Assembly (NCBI GenBank): GCA_964598565.1
Contig: CAZRCG010000002.1
Location: 310,001-374,000 of the forward strand
Reading direction: 5' to 3'
Origin: CAZRCG01 sp964598565
Lineage (GTDB): Bacteria; Bdellovibrionota; UBA2394
DNA: 64,000 nt
The notes beneath the pieces were generated by a model, which did not search any database, had not been told where the DNA came from, and saw nothing but the letters and a program-made list of their open reading frames with translations. A program made the translations under genes and the position numbers. Numbering within the stretch: position 1 is the first letter of the stretch; every line of letters begins with the position of its first letter. This document shows positions 1 through 7,345 of the stretch, one piece after another.

Positions 1-61
1 ATAAAAACCATAGTCCCGCGATCAACAAACCGCTCAATGCTAAACCGAAAATAGCCTTCAT
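1..61 (-). CDS. N-terminus of a gene cut by the window edge
   Basis: An ATG at 61-59 opens a frame that runs off the left edge. The roughly 20 visible residues start MKAIFGLALSG and are almost entirely hydrophobic after one Lys, as in a signal peptide or first membrane segment. The ATG overlaps the TGA of the upstream signal peptidase-like gene (ATGA, 4-nt overlap), so the two are probably translationally coupled and functionally linked. The product cannot be identified from so little sequence. Confidence 0.5.
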   Translation of the reverse strand, partial: MKAIFGLALSGLLIAGLWFL

Positions 62-576
62 CGTAAAACCCTCCCCAATATCTTGCTGTGGGAGACTTTG
101 CCAAAAGCTCCTTCCCCATGCAGCACTGAGAGATTCATGGTTCGGTTATCTCCCAATACAAAATAATCACCCGCCTCTACGAGGGTGGGCTTATAAAAAT
201 CGCCGATATCAACCTCCTCCATCTGCAGCTTGCCTTTCTCGATCGGGACATCATTCACATAAATTTGCCCCATCGAAACTGAAACCGTATCTCCAGGCTC
301 GGCGATAATGCGGGCCATATGAAGCACCGAGGACCCCGCCAGGCGGATCCCTACGATGTCGCCCGCTTTCGGATCCCTCACGGCGTACAACAGAGGCGAA
401 ATCCATACCCACGAGAATTTTTTGATCGTGGGCTCCATCACATCCGTATGAACACGCGCTGGAACGAAAACCCGTGTAAAAATTATCCAGCTTAAGAGAG
501 CAACAATCGCGATGCGTAAAAGAAAAAATTTCTTATTGTTAGAACCTCGACCGCTGACTTGATTTTCAGTAACCAT
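58..576 (-). CDS. Signal peptidase I-like protein (S26 family), catalytic residues apparently lost
   Basis: A 172-aa protein with one N-terminal membrane segment (about residues 19-39) followed by recognisable S26 boxes. Box B is VMEPT (46-50), box D is ARIIAEPGD (88-96), and box E is LGDNR (141-145). In active enzymes the residue before M is the nucleophilic Ser; here it is Val46. The general-base Lys before R-(V/I)-I is Ala88. The conserved S-D-S-R stretch after GDNR is also missing (TMNLSVLHG). The fold is probably intact, so this looks like a pseudoenzyme rather than a working leader peptidase; a genuine lepB should exist elsewhere. It starts at ATG 576 and its stop overlaps the start of the next gene (ATGA). 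Family assignment is firm; lack of activity is inference from motif alignment. Confidence 0.8.
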   Translation of the reverse strand: MVTENQVSGRGSNNKKFFLLRIAIVALLSWIIFTRVFVPARVHTDVMEPTIKKFSWVWISPLLYAVRDPKAGDIVGIRLAGSSVLHMARIIAEPGDTVSVSMGQIYVNDVPIEKGKLQMEEVDIGDFYKPTLVEAGDYFVLGDNRTMNLSVLHGEGAFGKVSHSKILGRVLR

Positions 577-621
577 TGTAAAGGCCTCTCTTGCTGATCA
601 TCGTGCGCCCTCCTTCGTTAT

Positions 622-2118
622 TTAATTCTGACTCACCGGAACAAATCGACCTTGCGCGAAACGCCTCAGCGACTCTATATCTTCCGCCCGAGATACCGAC
701 AATGGAACGGTAGCGCTGACTTCTTTGAGAATATCCTCGGGAGTCGGCGCTCGATCTTCATGAAGCGCTCTATAAAAACTAGCAATCACCGCCTGCTCAA
801 TCTCAGCTCCCGTAAATCCCTCGCTGGCCGCCACTAGATCAGAAATTCTAAAAGAGTCGGGGTTCTGTTTTCGAATACGAAGATGAATATCAAAAATTTT
901 AGCTCGCTCAGACGTTGTGGCGAGATCGACAAAGAATATTTCATCGAAACGCCCCTTGCGAAGTAGCTCCGGTGGCAATCGAGAGAGATCGTTAGCCGTG
1001 GCAACCACGAAGACATCCGATTTCTTTTCTTGCAGCCATGTCAGAAGATTTCCAAAGAGTCGGGAACCAATACCTGAGTCGCCTGTTTCACCGCCGCCAC
1101 TTTGAATAGCTTTTTCAATTTCATCCATCCATAAGACAATGGGAGACAAACTTTCAGCCATCTGAGTAGCTTTTCTAAAATTCTTCTCGGTTTCGCCGAT
1201 ATATTTATCGAAGAGTCGCGACATATCGAGCTTCAGCAAGGGTAAGCCCCAACTCTTGCTGATATACTTCGCTGCCAAGGATTTTCCAGATCCAGGAACT
1301 CCCACCAACAATATTCCCTTAGGAGGGGTCAGATTTAACGCTTTGGCTTTTTCAGAGAATCCCATCTTGGCACGCTCGAGCCAAGCCTTCAGATTCTCAA
1401 AGCCTCCAAGATCCACTCGCAGTTCTTCGAGCGGATAAAAATCTAAAAGCCCAGTGGCACTAATCGTCTTGGCTTTCTGCTCAGCAATTCGCGATAAAGT
1501 CGTCGACGAAAGTTTGGAGTCAATCATGACGGCATGGGTCACCATCTGGCGAATCTGCTTTAAGGGCATTCCCTTAAGCATACGCACCATATTTCGCGCT
1601 TCCACTTCATCAATATCAATCGAAATAGAGTGGCGTGATCGTAGCGAACCCAGAACCGATTTCAACGTGTTACGAACTTCTTCTTCGTTGGGTAAATGCA
1701 GGTCATAAAAAATAGCCAAGTCCCTCAGGTCGTTGGGAATCTCGACGGACGACCCAGTTAAAATAAGGGTAGAACGAGTTTTCTCAAAAAGTTGGCATAT
1801 TTCTTTAAAGCTGCGAACGATAGGTGCGGTTTCTAAATAGGGTGCAAAGTCCTTCAATACGTAGACCCCGCCGTTCGTCCCTCGTTGAATTTCCTGCAGC
1901 AATTTCTGAGGGTCCTGAGTTCCTGGCAAGGATCTTGGCTCATCGAGCCTTCGAAGTCCCGAGGTCACGGTCCATTCATAGAAGGCGCTGCGAGTTTGCT
2001 GAGCCACCGACTGGCAAATTCCATCGAGTCGATCTTCTTCTAAGGTAGGCACCACTATAAGAGGATGGTGGGACAGAACAAACATTCGAAGGTCATGAAT
2101 TGACGATTGAGTCCCCAT
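622..2118 (-). CDS. AAA ATPase, Ycf46-like
   Basis: A 498-aa AAA-family ATPase. Counted from an upstream in-frame TTG at 2166, Walker A GVPGSGKS is at 289-296, Walker B IVLWMDE at 343-349, the sensor-1 Asn at 392, and the RKGRFDE arginine-finger region at 403-409. The N-terminal half resembles Ycf46-type proteins: a short start followed by HPLIVVPTLEEDR. For that reason the ATG at 2118 (MGTQSSIHDLR) is preferred over the TTG 16 codons upstream, although neither has a strong ribosome-binding site. Ycf46 homologues have been linked to photosynthesis regulation in cyanobacteria, but the role in other bacteria is unknown. The gene runs in the same direction as the signal peptidase-like gene, 45 nt upstream of it. 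Confidence 0.85.
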   Translation of the reverse strand: MGTQSSIHDLRMFVLSHHPLIVVPTLEEDRLDGICQSVAQQTRSAFYEWTVTSGLRRLDEPRSLPGTQDPQKLLQEIQRGTNGGVYVLKDFAPYLETAPIVRSFKEICQLFEKTRSTLILTGSSVEIPNDLRDLAIFYDLHLPNEEEVRNTLKSVLGSLRSRHSISIDIDEVEARNMVRMLKGMPLKQIRQMVTHAVMIDSKLSSTTLSRIAEQKAKTISATGLLDFYPLEELRVDLGGFENLKAWLERAKMGFSEKAKALNLTPPKGILLVGVPGSGKSLAAKYISKSWGLPLLKLDMSRLFDKYIGETEKNFRKATQMAESLSPIVLWMDEIEKAIQSGGGETGDSGIGSRLFGNLLTWLQEKKSDVFVVATANDLSRLPPELLRKGRFDEIFFVDLATTSERAKIFDIHLRIRKQNPDSFRISDLVAASEGFTGAEIEQAVIASFYRALHEDRAPTPEDILKEVSATVPLSVSRAEDIESLRRFAQGRFVPVSQN

Positions 2119-2347
2119 GCAAAATTGTAAGCCCGCATATCCAGAATTACCAGCAGACCCTACCAAAAAGAAGGGCCGTCCTCAAAGAGGCAGACTTGTA
2201 AACTTGGGCTTACGGCAGAACTAGCCACTAAATTAACTTGGGCCTCAGTCACCTGGACGGTCACTACGTTGTCACCCGACTTCAAGCGAACCAAAGACTA
2301 TGAATATTATTTTTGCCCGGCTTCACCTCTTAGGTTAGCGTCACACC

Positions 2348-3745
2348 ATGGGACAAGGCGGGCGAGGCAGGGGTCTCGTCATCATAGTAGGTCTTTTATT
2401 TTGGGGTTTCAGAACAGAATCTAGCATTCAAGCCGCGCTGCCCATTTTTCAAGGGTATCCCGACGAAACATCGACCCCTCTCGTGGTTACTTTTCCGAAG
2501 GACTTTCATTTTGAAGCTTTTTTGTATCGTGAGAATGATCCGTCAGAACCACTCACGGCCATGGACTCCATGTCAGAGACGACATTTGTTCAACCACGCT
2601 CTCGTTGGGCGGTTCGCCATTATCATATAGATGAACTTGAGAAGAACACACGCTATCGCTTCGAGCTGCGCACACGTGATGGCAGAGTTATAGATCGACG
2701 CTGGTTTAAGACCATCGATCCACAAAAGTCTTCGGCTCGTATTGCACTCATTTCTTGTATTCACGATCTCTTCTACCGACCGAAGCTTTGGCAGAATCTC
2801 TTCGATCAAAAGCCTGATGCGATTATATCTACCGGTGACAATGTTTACGTCGATGATCCACTGGAATTTCTGCTGCCCAAACCCAATGCCGACGATATTT
2901 GGCGACGCAATGTCGAGGTGCGAAATACCTTACCCCTTTTCTTTCAGACGGAGCTCATTCCCTACCTAGCCACTTGGGACGATCACGATGTTGGCTTCAA
3001 TGGTGCCGACGGCTCCTTCCAAGAGCTTCAGGAGGCTCGACGTATTTTTAAGATCTTCTTTTCTCCAGATCGTATTCACCGCAATACCCATCGAGGCCCC
3101 GGCTTGGCAGCCCATTATTCCCTTTTTGGCATCGATTTATTTCTGCTCGACGGTCGAAGTTTTCGCAGCCACCGTAACCGATCAGATCCCTCGCAAATGG
3201 CTCGAGTATTAGGAACCGATCAAATGGAATGGCTATGGAGAGAAATAAACTCCAAAAATGTCTCGTGGATCATGAAAGGCGATCAATTTTTTGGAGGATA
3301 CCGAAAAGGCGATTCGTCTGAGTATCGCGCACCCCAAGAACTTCGTGACTTCATGAATGGCCTACGTAAGCACTCCAGCGGTCGAGTTTTCTTTGCCTCT
3401 GGCGATCGGCACTATAGTGAAATTATGAAATTAGAACCGGACCTATTGGGCCACGAGAGTCTCGAAATCACCTCGAGCTCAATGCATAGTCTCAACTTTC
3501 GTCTGCCAAAGCGAAACTCTCGCCGACTCGCCGCCACTCGACGTCACAACTTCGTCATTGTTGATTTTGTCCCACTGAGTGCGTCCACTCCCGCTACGAG
3601 CCTGCCTCTGAGGATCACCTCTTGGGGCGATGGAAAGACACCTCTTTTTCAGTTAAACCATGAGCTGTTCTTTGTGAAAGATGCAAGCATCGTGCCCACA
3701 CCTTGTACGCAGCAGATCGCACAACTTAATCTGGACCAACGATGA
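2348..3745 (+). CDS. PhoD-like metallophosphatase, exported
   Basis: A 465-aa protein with an N-terminal signal peptide: a Arg-containing n-region, a hydrophobic stretch at 10-20 and a probable cleavage near residue 30. It carries the metallophosphoesterase signatures of the alkaline phosphatase D family: SCIHD (136-140), STGDNVY (161-167), WDDHD (210-214), MKGDQFFGG and SGDRHYSE (351-358). Members are secreted or periplasmic phosphomonoesterases/diesterases that use Ca or Fe; the substrate here is unknown. An N-terminal beta-rich domain (about 35-125) precedes the catalytic domain, as in PhoD. Its end overlaps an upstream extension of the ZIP transporter frame, but the likely true start of that gene lies just after this stop, so the two may be co-transcribed. 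Confidence 0.85.
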   Translation: MGQGGRGRGLVIIVGLLFWGFRTESSIQAALPIFQGYPDETSTPLVVTFPKDFHFEAFLYRENDPSEPLTAMDSMSETTFVQPRSRWAVRHYHIDELEKNTRYRFELRTRDGRVIDRRWFKTIDPQKSSARIALISCIHDLFYRPKLWQNLFDQKPDAIISTGDNVYVDDPLEFLLPKPNADDIWRRNVEVRNTLPLFFQTELIPYLATWDDHDVGFNGADGSFQELQEARRIFKIFFSPDRIHRNTHRGPGLAAHYSLFGIDLFLLDGRSFRSHRNRSDPSQMARVLGTDQMEWLWREINSKNVSWIMKGDQFFGGYRKGDSSEYRAPQELRDFMNGLRKHSSGRVFFASGDRHYSEIMKLEPDLLGHESLEITSSSMHSLNFRLPKRNSRRLAATRRHNFVIVDFVPLSASTPATSLPLRITSWGDGKTPLFQLNHELFFVKDASIVPTPCTQQIAQLNLDQR

Positions 3746-3758
3746 TGGGAGATGGTTG

Positions 3759-4574
3759 GTGGTAGATTCTGCCGCGCTCTCCCTTTGGAGGAATCTCGAC
3801 TCACCACTGGCGCTCTTGTTCGTAGGGGGGCTTGTGACTTTTGTGTCTACTGCCCTGGGAGCTATTCCCGCTCTGGGCTCGCGAACTCTGAGCGATCGAT
3901 CCAAAGGCGCTCTCATTGGTACAAGCGCTGGCATTATGCTTGCGGCAGCTGCGTTTACACTGATTGATCCGGCGTTTGATCGATGGATAACCCATGGTCA
4001 TGGCCCTCAGGTCGCAGCGCTGCTCACTGGAATGGCCATTTTGCTCGGAGCTTTTCTTCTTGAATTTTTAAACCGAGTTATTCCTCACGAACACTTTGAA
4101 ACGGGCGTCGAACGGGGTGTGCGCGCTAAAAGCATCCGACGTGTTTGGCTCTTTGTACTGGCCATTACACTCCACAATTTTCCTGAGGGTCTAGCGGTGG
4201 GTTCGGGCGTGGGTAGCAATACCGCGTCTATTGCGTGGCCCATACTTATTGGCATTGGGTTACAGAATATTCCAGAAGGCTTTGTTGTGGCGTTCTCTCT
4301 CATCGCTGTTGGCTACAGAACTCGAGACGCTCTCGGCGTTTCGCTCGCCACCGGCTTGGTGGAAGCGCTCTCAGCCCTCATTGGGTTTGCAGCCGTCACT
4401 TATGTCGAGGGCTTCTTACCGTGGGCACTGGCCATGGCGGGCGGAGCCATGATCTGCGTCGTCAGCAGCGAAATGATTCCTGAAAGTCATGCCAAATCGC
4501 AGTCAGCTTATACCTCAGCCGGTCTCATGATCGGATTCACAATCATGTATATGATAGGGGCAAGTTTCAGCTGA
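3759..4574 (+). CDS. ZIP family metal transporter, GufA type
   Basis: An integral membrane protein of about 271 aa with roughly eight hydrophobic segments. The two signature metal-site helices are visible: TLHNFPEGLAVG and GLQNIPEGFVVAF, matching the HNxPEG and NxPEG motifs of ZupT/GufA-type ZIP proteins. These import divalent metals such as Zn, Fe or Mn across the inner membrane. A His/Glu-containing cytoplasmic loop (PHEHFETG) precedes them. The frame is open upstream to an ATG at 3681 inside the phosphatase gene, but a GGGAG sequence at 3747-3751 sits 7 nt before a GTG at 3759, so that GTG is the preferred start. The gene is convergent with the next gene, 7 nt away. Confidence 0.88.
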   Translation: MVDSAALSLWRNLDSPLALLFVGGLVTFVSTALGAIPALGSRTLSDRSKGALIGTSAGIMLAAAAFTLIDPAFDRWITHGHGPQVAALLTGMAILLGAFLLEFLNRVIPHEHFETGVERGVRAKSIRRVWLFVLAITLHNFPEGLAVGSGVGSNTASIAWPILIGIGLQNIPEGFVVAFSLIAVGYRTRDALGVSLATGLVEALSALIGFAAVTYVEGFLPWALAMAGGAMICVVSSEMIPESHAKSQSAYTSAGLMIGFTIMYMIGASFS

Positions 4575-4581
4575 GATCGAT

Positions 4582-5310
4582 TTACCAAAACATTAAATGG
4601 TAGTGTTCCCCTGCCCAGTTAAAATTGAAATGAAGATGGGGAATCAAACCCTGAGCTCCCAAGGTCATCAATATCGTCCACACCCACGATATTGTCAGTA
4701 GCAGAGGCTCAATCCAAGCCACTCGAAAACGCCGAAATGGCTGAACACCAAGAAGAACGAGCGCCAAAGGAAGCGTCGTCATTACAACGAGTAAACTCAT
4801 GACACCGAAGCCATGAATCGCAGACCCTGTCGACGCCGCTACTGTTAAGGCCCAACCCATAAGCATACATGGAAGTAGCGAGAAAATAAGGCCCAAGAAA
4901 AAGCCTCTTAGCAGCGGCGAGCGCTCCGATACCAGCGGATGCGCCAAGGCAGAGGAAAGCAACGACGAAAGACGAAGTGAAACCTTTGCTGTGAACGAAC
5001 GCTGGGCATCTAGTCGAGGAAGAAAAAATTGAAGCCATTGAACGACCGCCATAAGGCCCAGCACCCCCACGACAAGCCATCCAAAAATATGAAGATCTGT
5101 CTGCCAATTTTCTCCGATGGCACCCACCATAGCGCCTATCGTGCCCAGAACGATCACCCGCCCTCCCTGGTAGCTCATCAGCTGGAATCCCGTCTGAGTG
5201 AAAGTCGGGCCCGACAGGCGCAGCCCCACGACGATGGGGCCACACATGGGGGCGCAGTGAACAATAATCCATAAAGTTCCGAGACTTAAAATTTGGAGAT
5301 ACGCCGCCAT
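4582..5310 (-). CDS. TauE/SafE-like (DsbD_2 / UreH-type) membrane protein
   Basis: A 242-aa polytopic membrane protein with about six helices. Helix 1 carries VHCAPMCGPIVVG, the C-x3-MCGP motif typical of the 'sulfite exporter TauE/SafE' proteins that belong to the DsbD_2 (PF13386) group. A later helix has SLLPCML, giving the second conserved Cys. In many proteobacteria such proteins accompany cytochrome oxidase assembly or metal handling genes; here the neighbour is a ZIP transporter, convergent and 7 nt away. The start is ATG at 5310. The transported substrate or redox partner cannot be deduced. Confidence 0.8.
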   Translation of the reverse strand: MAAYLQILSLGTLWIIVHCAPMCGPIVVGLRLSGPTFTQTGFQLMSYQGGRVIVLGTIGAMVGAIGENWQTDLHIFGWLVVGVLGLMAVVQWLQFFLPRLDAQRSFTAKVSLRLSSLLSSALAHPLVSERSPLLRGFFLGLIFSLLPCMLMGWALTVAASTGSAIHGFGVMSLLVVMTTLPLALVLLGVQPFRRFRVAWIEPLLLTISWVWTILMTLGAQGLIPHLHFNFNWAGEHYHLMFW

Positions 5311-5460
5311 AAGATTACCATCCTACACAACAAGGATGCGTGACAACGAAGAAGCCTTACTAAGATCCCATCCGAAAAGTGGATATCTATTGCGGCTCCC
5401 TAAAAAAATGACTGCTTCAAAGTGATGAAGCTATGCGAAGGTAGCGAGCGGGAGATTCAC

Positions 5461-5631
5461 ATGCGACACAATTATTTAAAGACGAAATTTGGGGTCTATC
5501 CTCGTGGCATCATCGTAACTCGTAATCATTCTAATCAGTTTGAAGTATCGACAGGAAAGCCCGACCTTCTGAAAGGACTCCGCCATGGAGATATTCTGGT
5601 GGTGAGAGGCCCATCAAGCTTTCTTAGCTGA
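5461..5631 (+). CDS. Small hypothetical protein (56 aa)
   Basis: A short basic ORF (MRHNYLKTKFGVYPRG...). A GGGAG lies 7 nt before the ATG at 5461, which is why this start is preferred over an in-frame ATG at 5422. No family is recognised and no membrane segment is visible. It is followed by another unknown ORF in a different frame on the same strand. The ribosome-binding site supports it being real; otherwise evidence is thin. Confidence 0.4.
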   Translation: MRHNYLKTKFGVYPRGIIVTRNHSNQFEVSTGKPDLLKGLRHGDILVVRGPSSFLS

Positions 5632-5647
5632 TGCAATAATCACCATA

Positions 5648-6034
5648 TTGCTTCTCCGATTTAATGAAGGTCTTGAACTTCGAACCACGTTCAAATCGTG
5701 GCTCTTGAACCGGCCCGTCATGACAGTGAGACGTACCTTGCAACCACTGTTAGCGTTGCTCCCTGGTCGAGGACCTATCGAACGAACGCTGCCTCACTAT
5801 ATCGAGCGATCGCAAATTGAATTGATGGTTCAACTAAACAGCGTATTTAAATCGATCAAAAAGAAAATCCTTATTGCTGAAAATGAGCACCTCGAGCGAA
5901 CGGGCTTTCCCTTGTCGTGGACTCAAGCCCTCAAAACCGTGGAAACAATCATTGAGACGGAGCCCTCGGTGAAACGTTATATGCGAGTGACTTCCTCCCC
6001 TTTAGATCTACTTGTATCGAAAACAGATCACTAG
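5648..6034 (+). CDS. Hypothetical protein (up to 128 aa)
   Basis: An unrecognised ORF beginning with TTG at 5648; an internal ATG at 5720 would give 104 aa. The translation is rich in Leu, Arg and Glu and looks helical and coding-like (for example LPHYIERSQIELMVQ), with no signal peptide, metal motif or repeat. It lies 16 nt after the 56-aa ORF on the same strand and converges with the AAA_14 ATPase gene (3-nt gap), so its right boundary is tight. No clear ribosome-binding site precedes either start. Confidence 0.4.
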   Translation: MLLRFNEGLELRTTFKSWLLNRPVMTVRRTLQPLLALLPGRGPIERTLPHYIERSQIELMVQLNSVFKSIKKKILIAENEHLERTGFPLSWTQALKTVETIIETEPSVKRYMRVTSSPLDLLVSKTDH

Positions 6035-6037
6035 CCC

Positions 6038-7201
6038 CTATCGTAGATACCGGTCGATAGTTTCGAGAAAACTCCCGTAGGGGATCGCTCGCAGGTTCTC
6101 CCACCTCTCAGCATGATCACCCCGAAAAAGAATAAACGATATGACGGGTTTTTTGACGATCTTGGAAAAAAAGTTCAATCCGACGGCAGCATCTTTCTTC
6201 AATTTCCTCGAGTACTTTATTTCGATTGCCGCAAGCTTGTCGCCAAGATCTATTACAAGATCGACTTCATTGTTTAAGTCGTCCCGGTAATAAAAAAACT
6301 TCCAGTGCTTCTGACTGTAAGAGCTCCATAGAATAAGCTGCTGAATTATCCATTGTTCAAACAGCGCGCCGCTCTCCACATCTGTTAGCGTATTTCGATG
6401 AATACCTAGGATGGCATTTCGCACACCGATATCAAAAAAGAGAATGCGCTCCTTCTGCATGGGTTTTCGAGACCCCTTTATCTGAGAGTATCCCGGAATT
6501 TTATGAACCAAGAGAGTGTCGCTCAAGATATCAAAGTAACGACGTATGCTCTCCTTAGGAATCTCAGAGTCTGAGGCTAGTTTTGAGTAGTTAATGATCT
6601 GACCCGAAGCTGCCGCAGCAAGGTCAACAAATCGACTAAAGGAATCTAGATTTCTAACGGCCGCCTCGGCCTGGATTTCCTCGCGAAGATAGGCATCAAT
6701 GTAATTTTCTAAGAGCTGAGGACCATAGTCATGTAAATAGACTTCTGGAAGGCTCCCTAAATGGAGAACGCGATCGAGATTGAATTTCTCGCCAAGCTCC
6801 CAAAAAGAAAGCGGAAGCAGCTGATAAGTGAAGAGCCGCCCTGGGAGCAGATTGACTTGGCCTCGCCTGAGCTTCCTCGCTGAAGAACCCGTTAAAATAA
6901 ACGTTCGAGTTTTAGACTCATCGACGAGCGCTTGAACAGAATTAAGAAGAGAAGGAAGCCTCTGAATTTCGTCGACAAACACAATGCCCGAATCTAGGGC
7001 TCTCGCTTGTCTCAGAATGAGGCCAGGATCTTTAAGATGATCGAGGTAGGTTTTCTGCTCCGCAAGATTGATTTTGAGAACGGGATTCAGCGAGTCAATG
7101 AGAGTACTCTTACCAACTTGTCTCGGCCCCATGAGTAGAACACTTTTTTTGAGCTTTGACAGAGCTTCCTGCACTATAGGTCGAAGCGAACGGTTGATCA
7201 T
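6038..7201 (-). CDS. AAA_14 / DUF4143 family ATPase
   Basis: A 387-aa protein of the widespread 'ATP-binding protein, DUF4143' family. From the ATG at 7201 it shows Walker A GPRQVGKS (25-32), Walker B IVFVDE (73-78), a TGSS sensor (104-107) and the family's PGR (120-122). The C-terminal part carries NEVDLVI and, 10 residues later, AIEIKYS, the D/ExK pattern of a restriction-endonuclease-like fold. The function of this family is not established; its members are often patchily distributed accessory genes. An in-frame ATG at 7225 lies inside an inverted repeat, but the family usually begins MI(N)R, so 7201 is chosen. No Shine-Dalgarno sequence precedes it. Two tandem palindromes overlap the start region and probably regulate it. 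Confidence 0.88.
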   Translation of the reverse strand: MINRSLRPIVQEALSKLKKSVLLMGPRQVGKSTLIDSLNPVLKINLAEQKTYLDHLKDPGLILRQARALDSGIVFVDEIQRLPSLLNSVQALVDESKTRTFILTGSSARKLRRGQVNLLPGRLFTYQLLPLSFWELGEKFNLDRVLHLGSLPEVYLHDYGPQLLENYIDAYLREEIQAEAAVRNLDSFSRFVDLAAAASGQIINYSKLASDSEIPKESIRRYFDILSDTLLVHKIPGYSQIKGSRKPMQKERILFFDIGVRNAILGIHRNTLTDVESGALFEQWIIQQLILWSSYSQKHWKFFYYRDDLNNEVDLVIDLGDKLAAIEIKYSRKLKKDAAVGLNFFSKIVKKPVISFILFRGDHAERWENLRAIPYGSFLETIDRYLR

Positions 7202-7209
7202 ATTTATGA

Positions 7210-7265
7210 TTTTGACCCACACCATGGGTCAAAATCAACCATTTTGACCCACACCATGGGTCAAA
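7210..7265. repeat. Tandem operator-like palindromes upstream of the AAA_14 gene
   Basis: Two copies of the same 24-bp sequence occupy 7210-7233 and 7242-7265. Each consists of arms TTTGACCC and GGGTCAAA separated by 7 bp (ACACCAT). The copies are 32 bp apart, about three helical turns, so dimers bound to them would lie on one face of the DNA. They sit between the double-HTH gene and the AAA_14 start, and the first copy contains the alternative upstream ATG of the ATPase. A repressor or autoregulatory site is the simplest reading. Confidence 0.75.
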
Positions 7266-7345
7266 GCGAAGCAATTTTGAGGGTTGACCTCCGAAAACGG
7301 CAAAGGGGAGACGCTCAATTGGACTCTGAAATAACCTTCAGGCTG

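Noticed and set aside
7210..7265. CRISPR array
   Set aside because: Only two short repeat units with an 8-bp gap between them, no spacers and no cas genes nearby.
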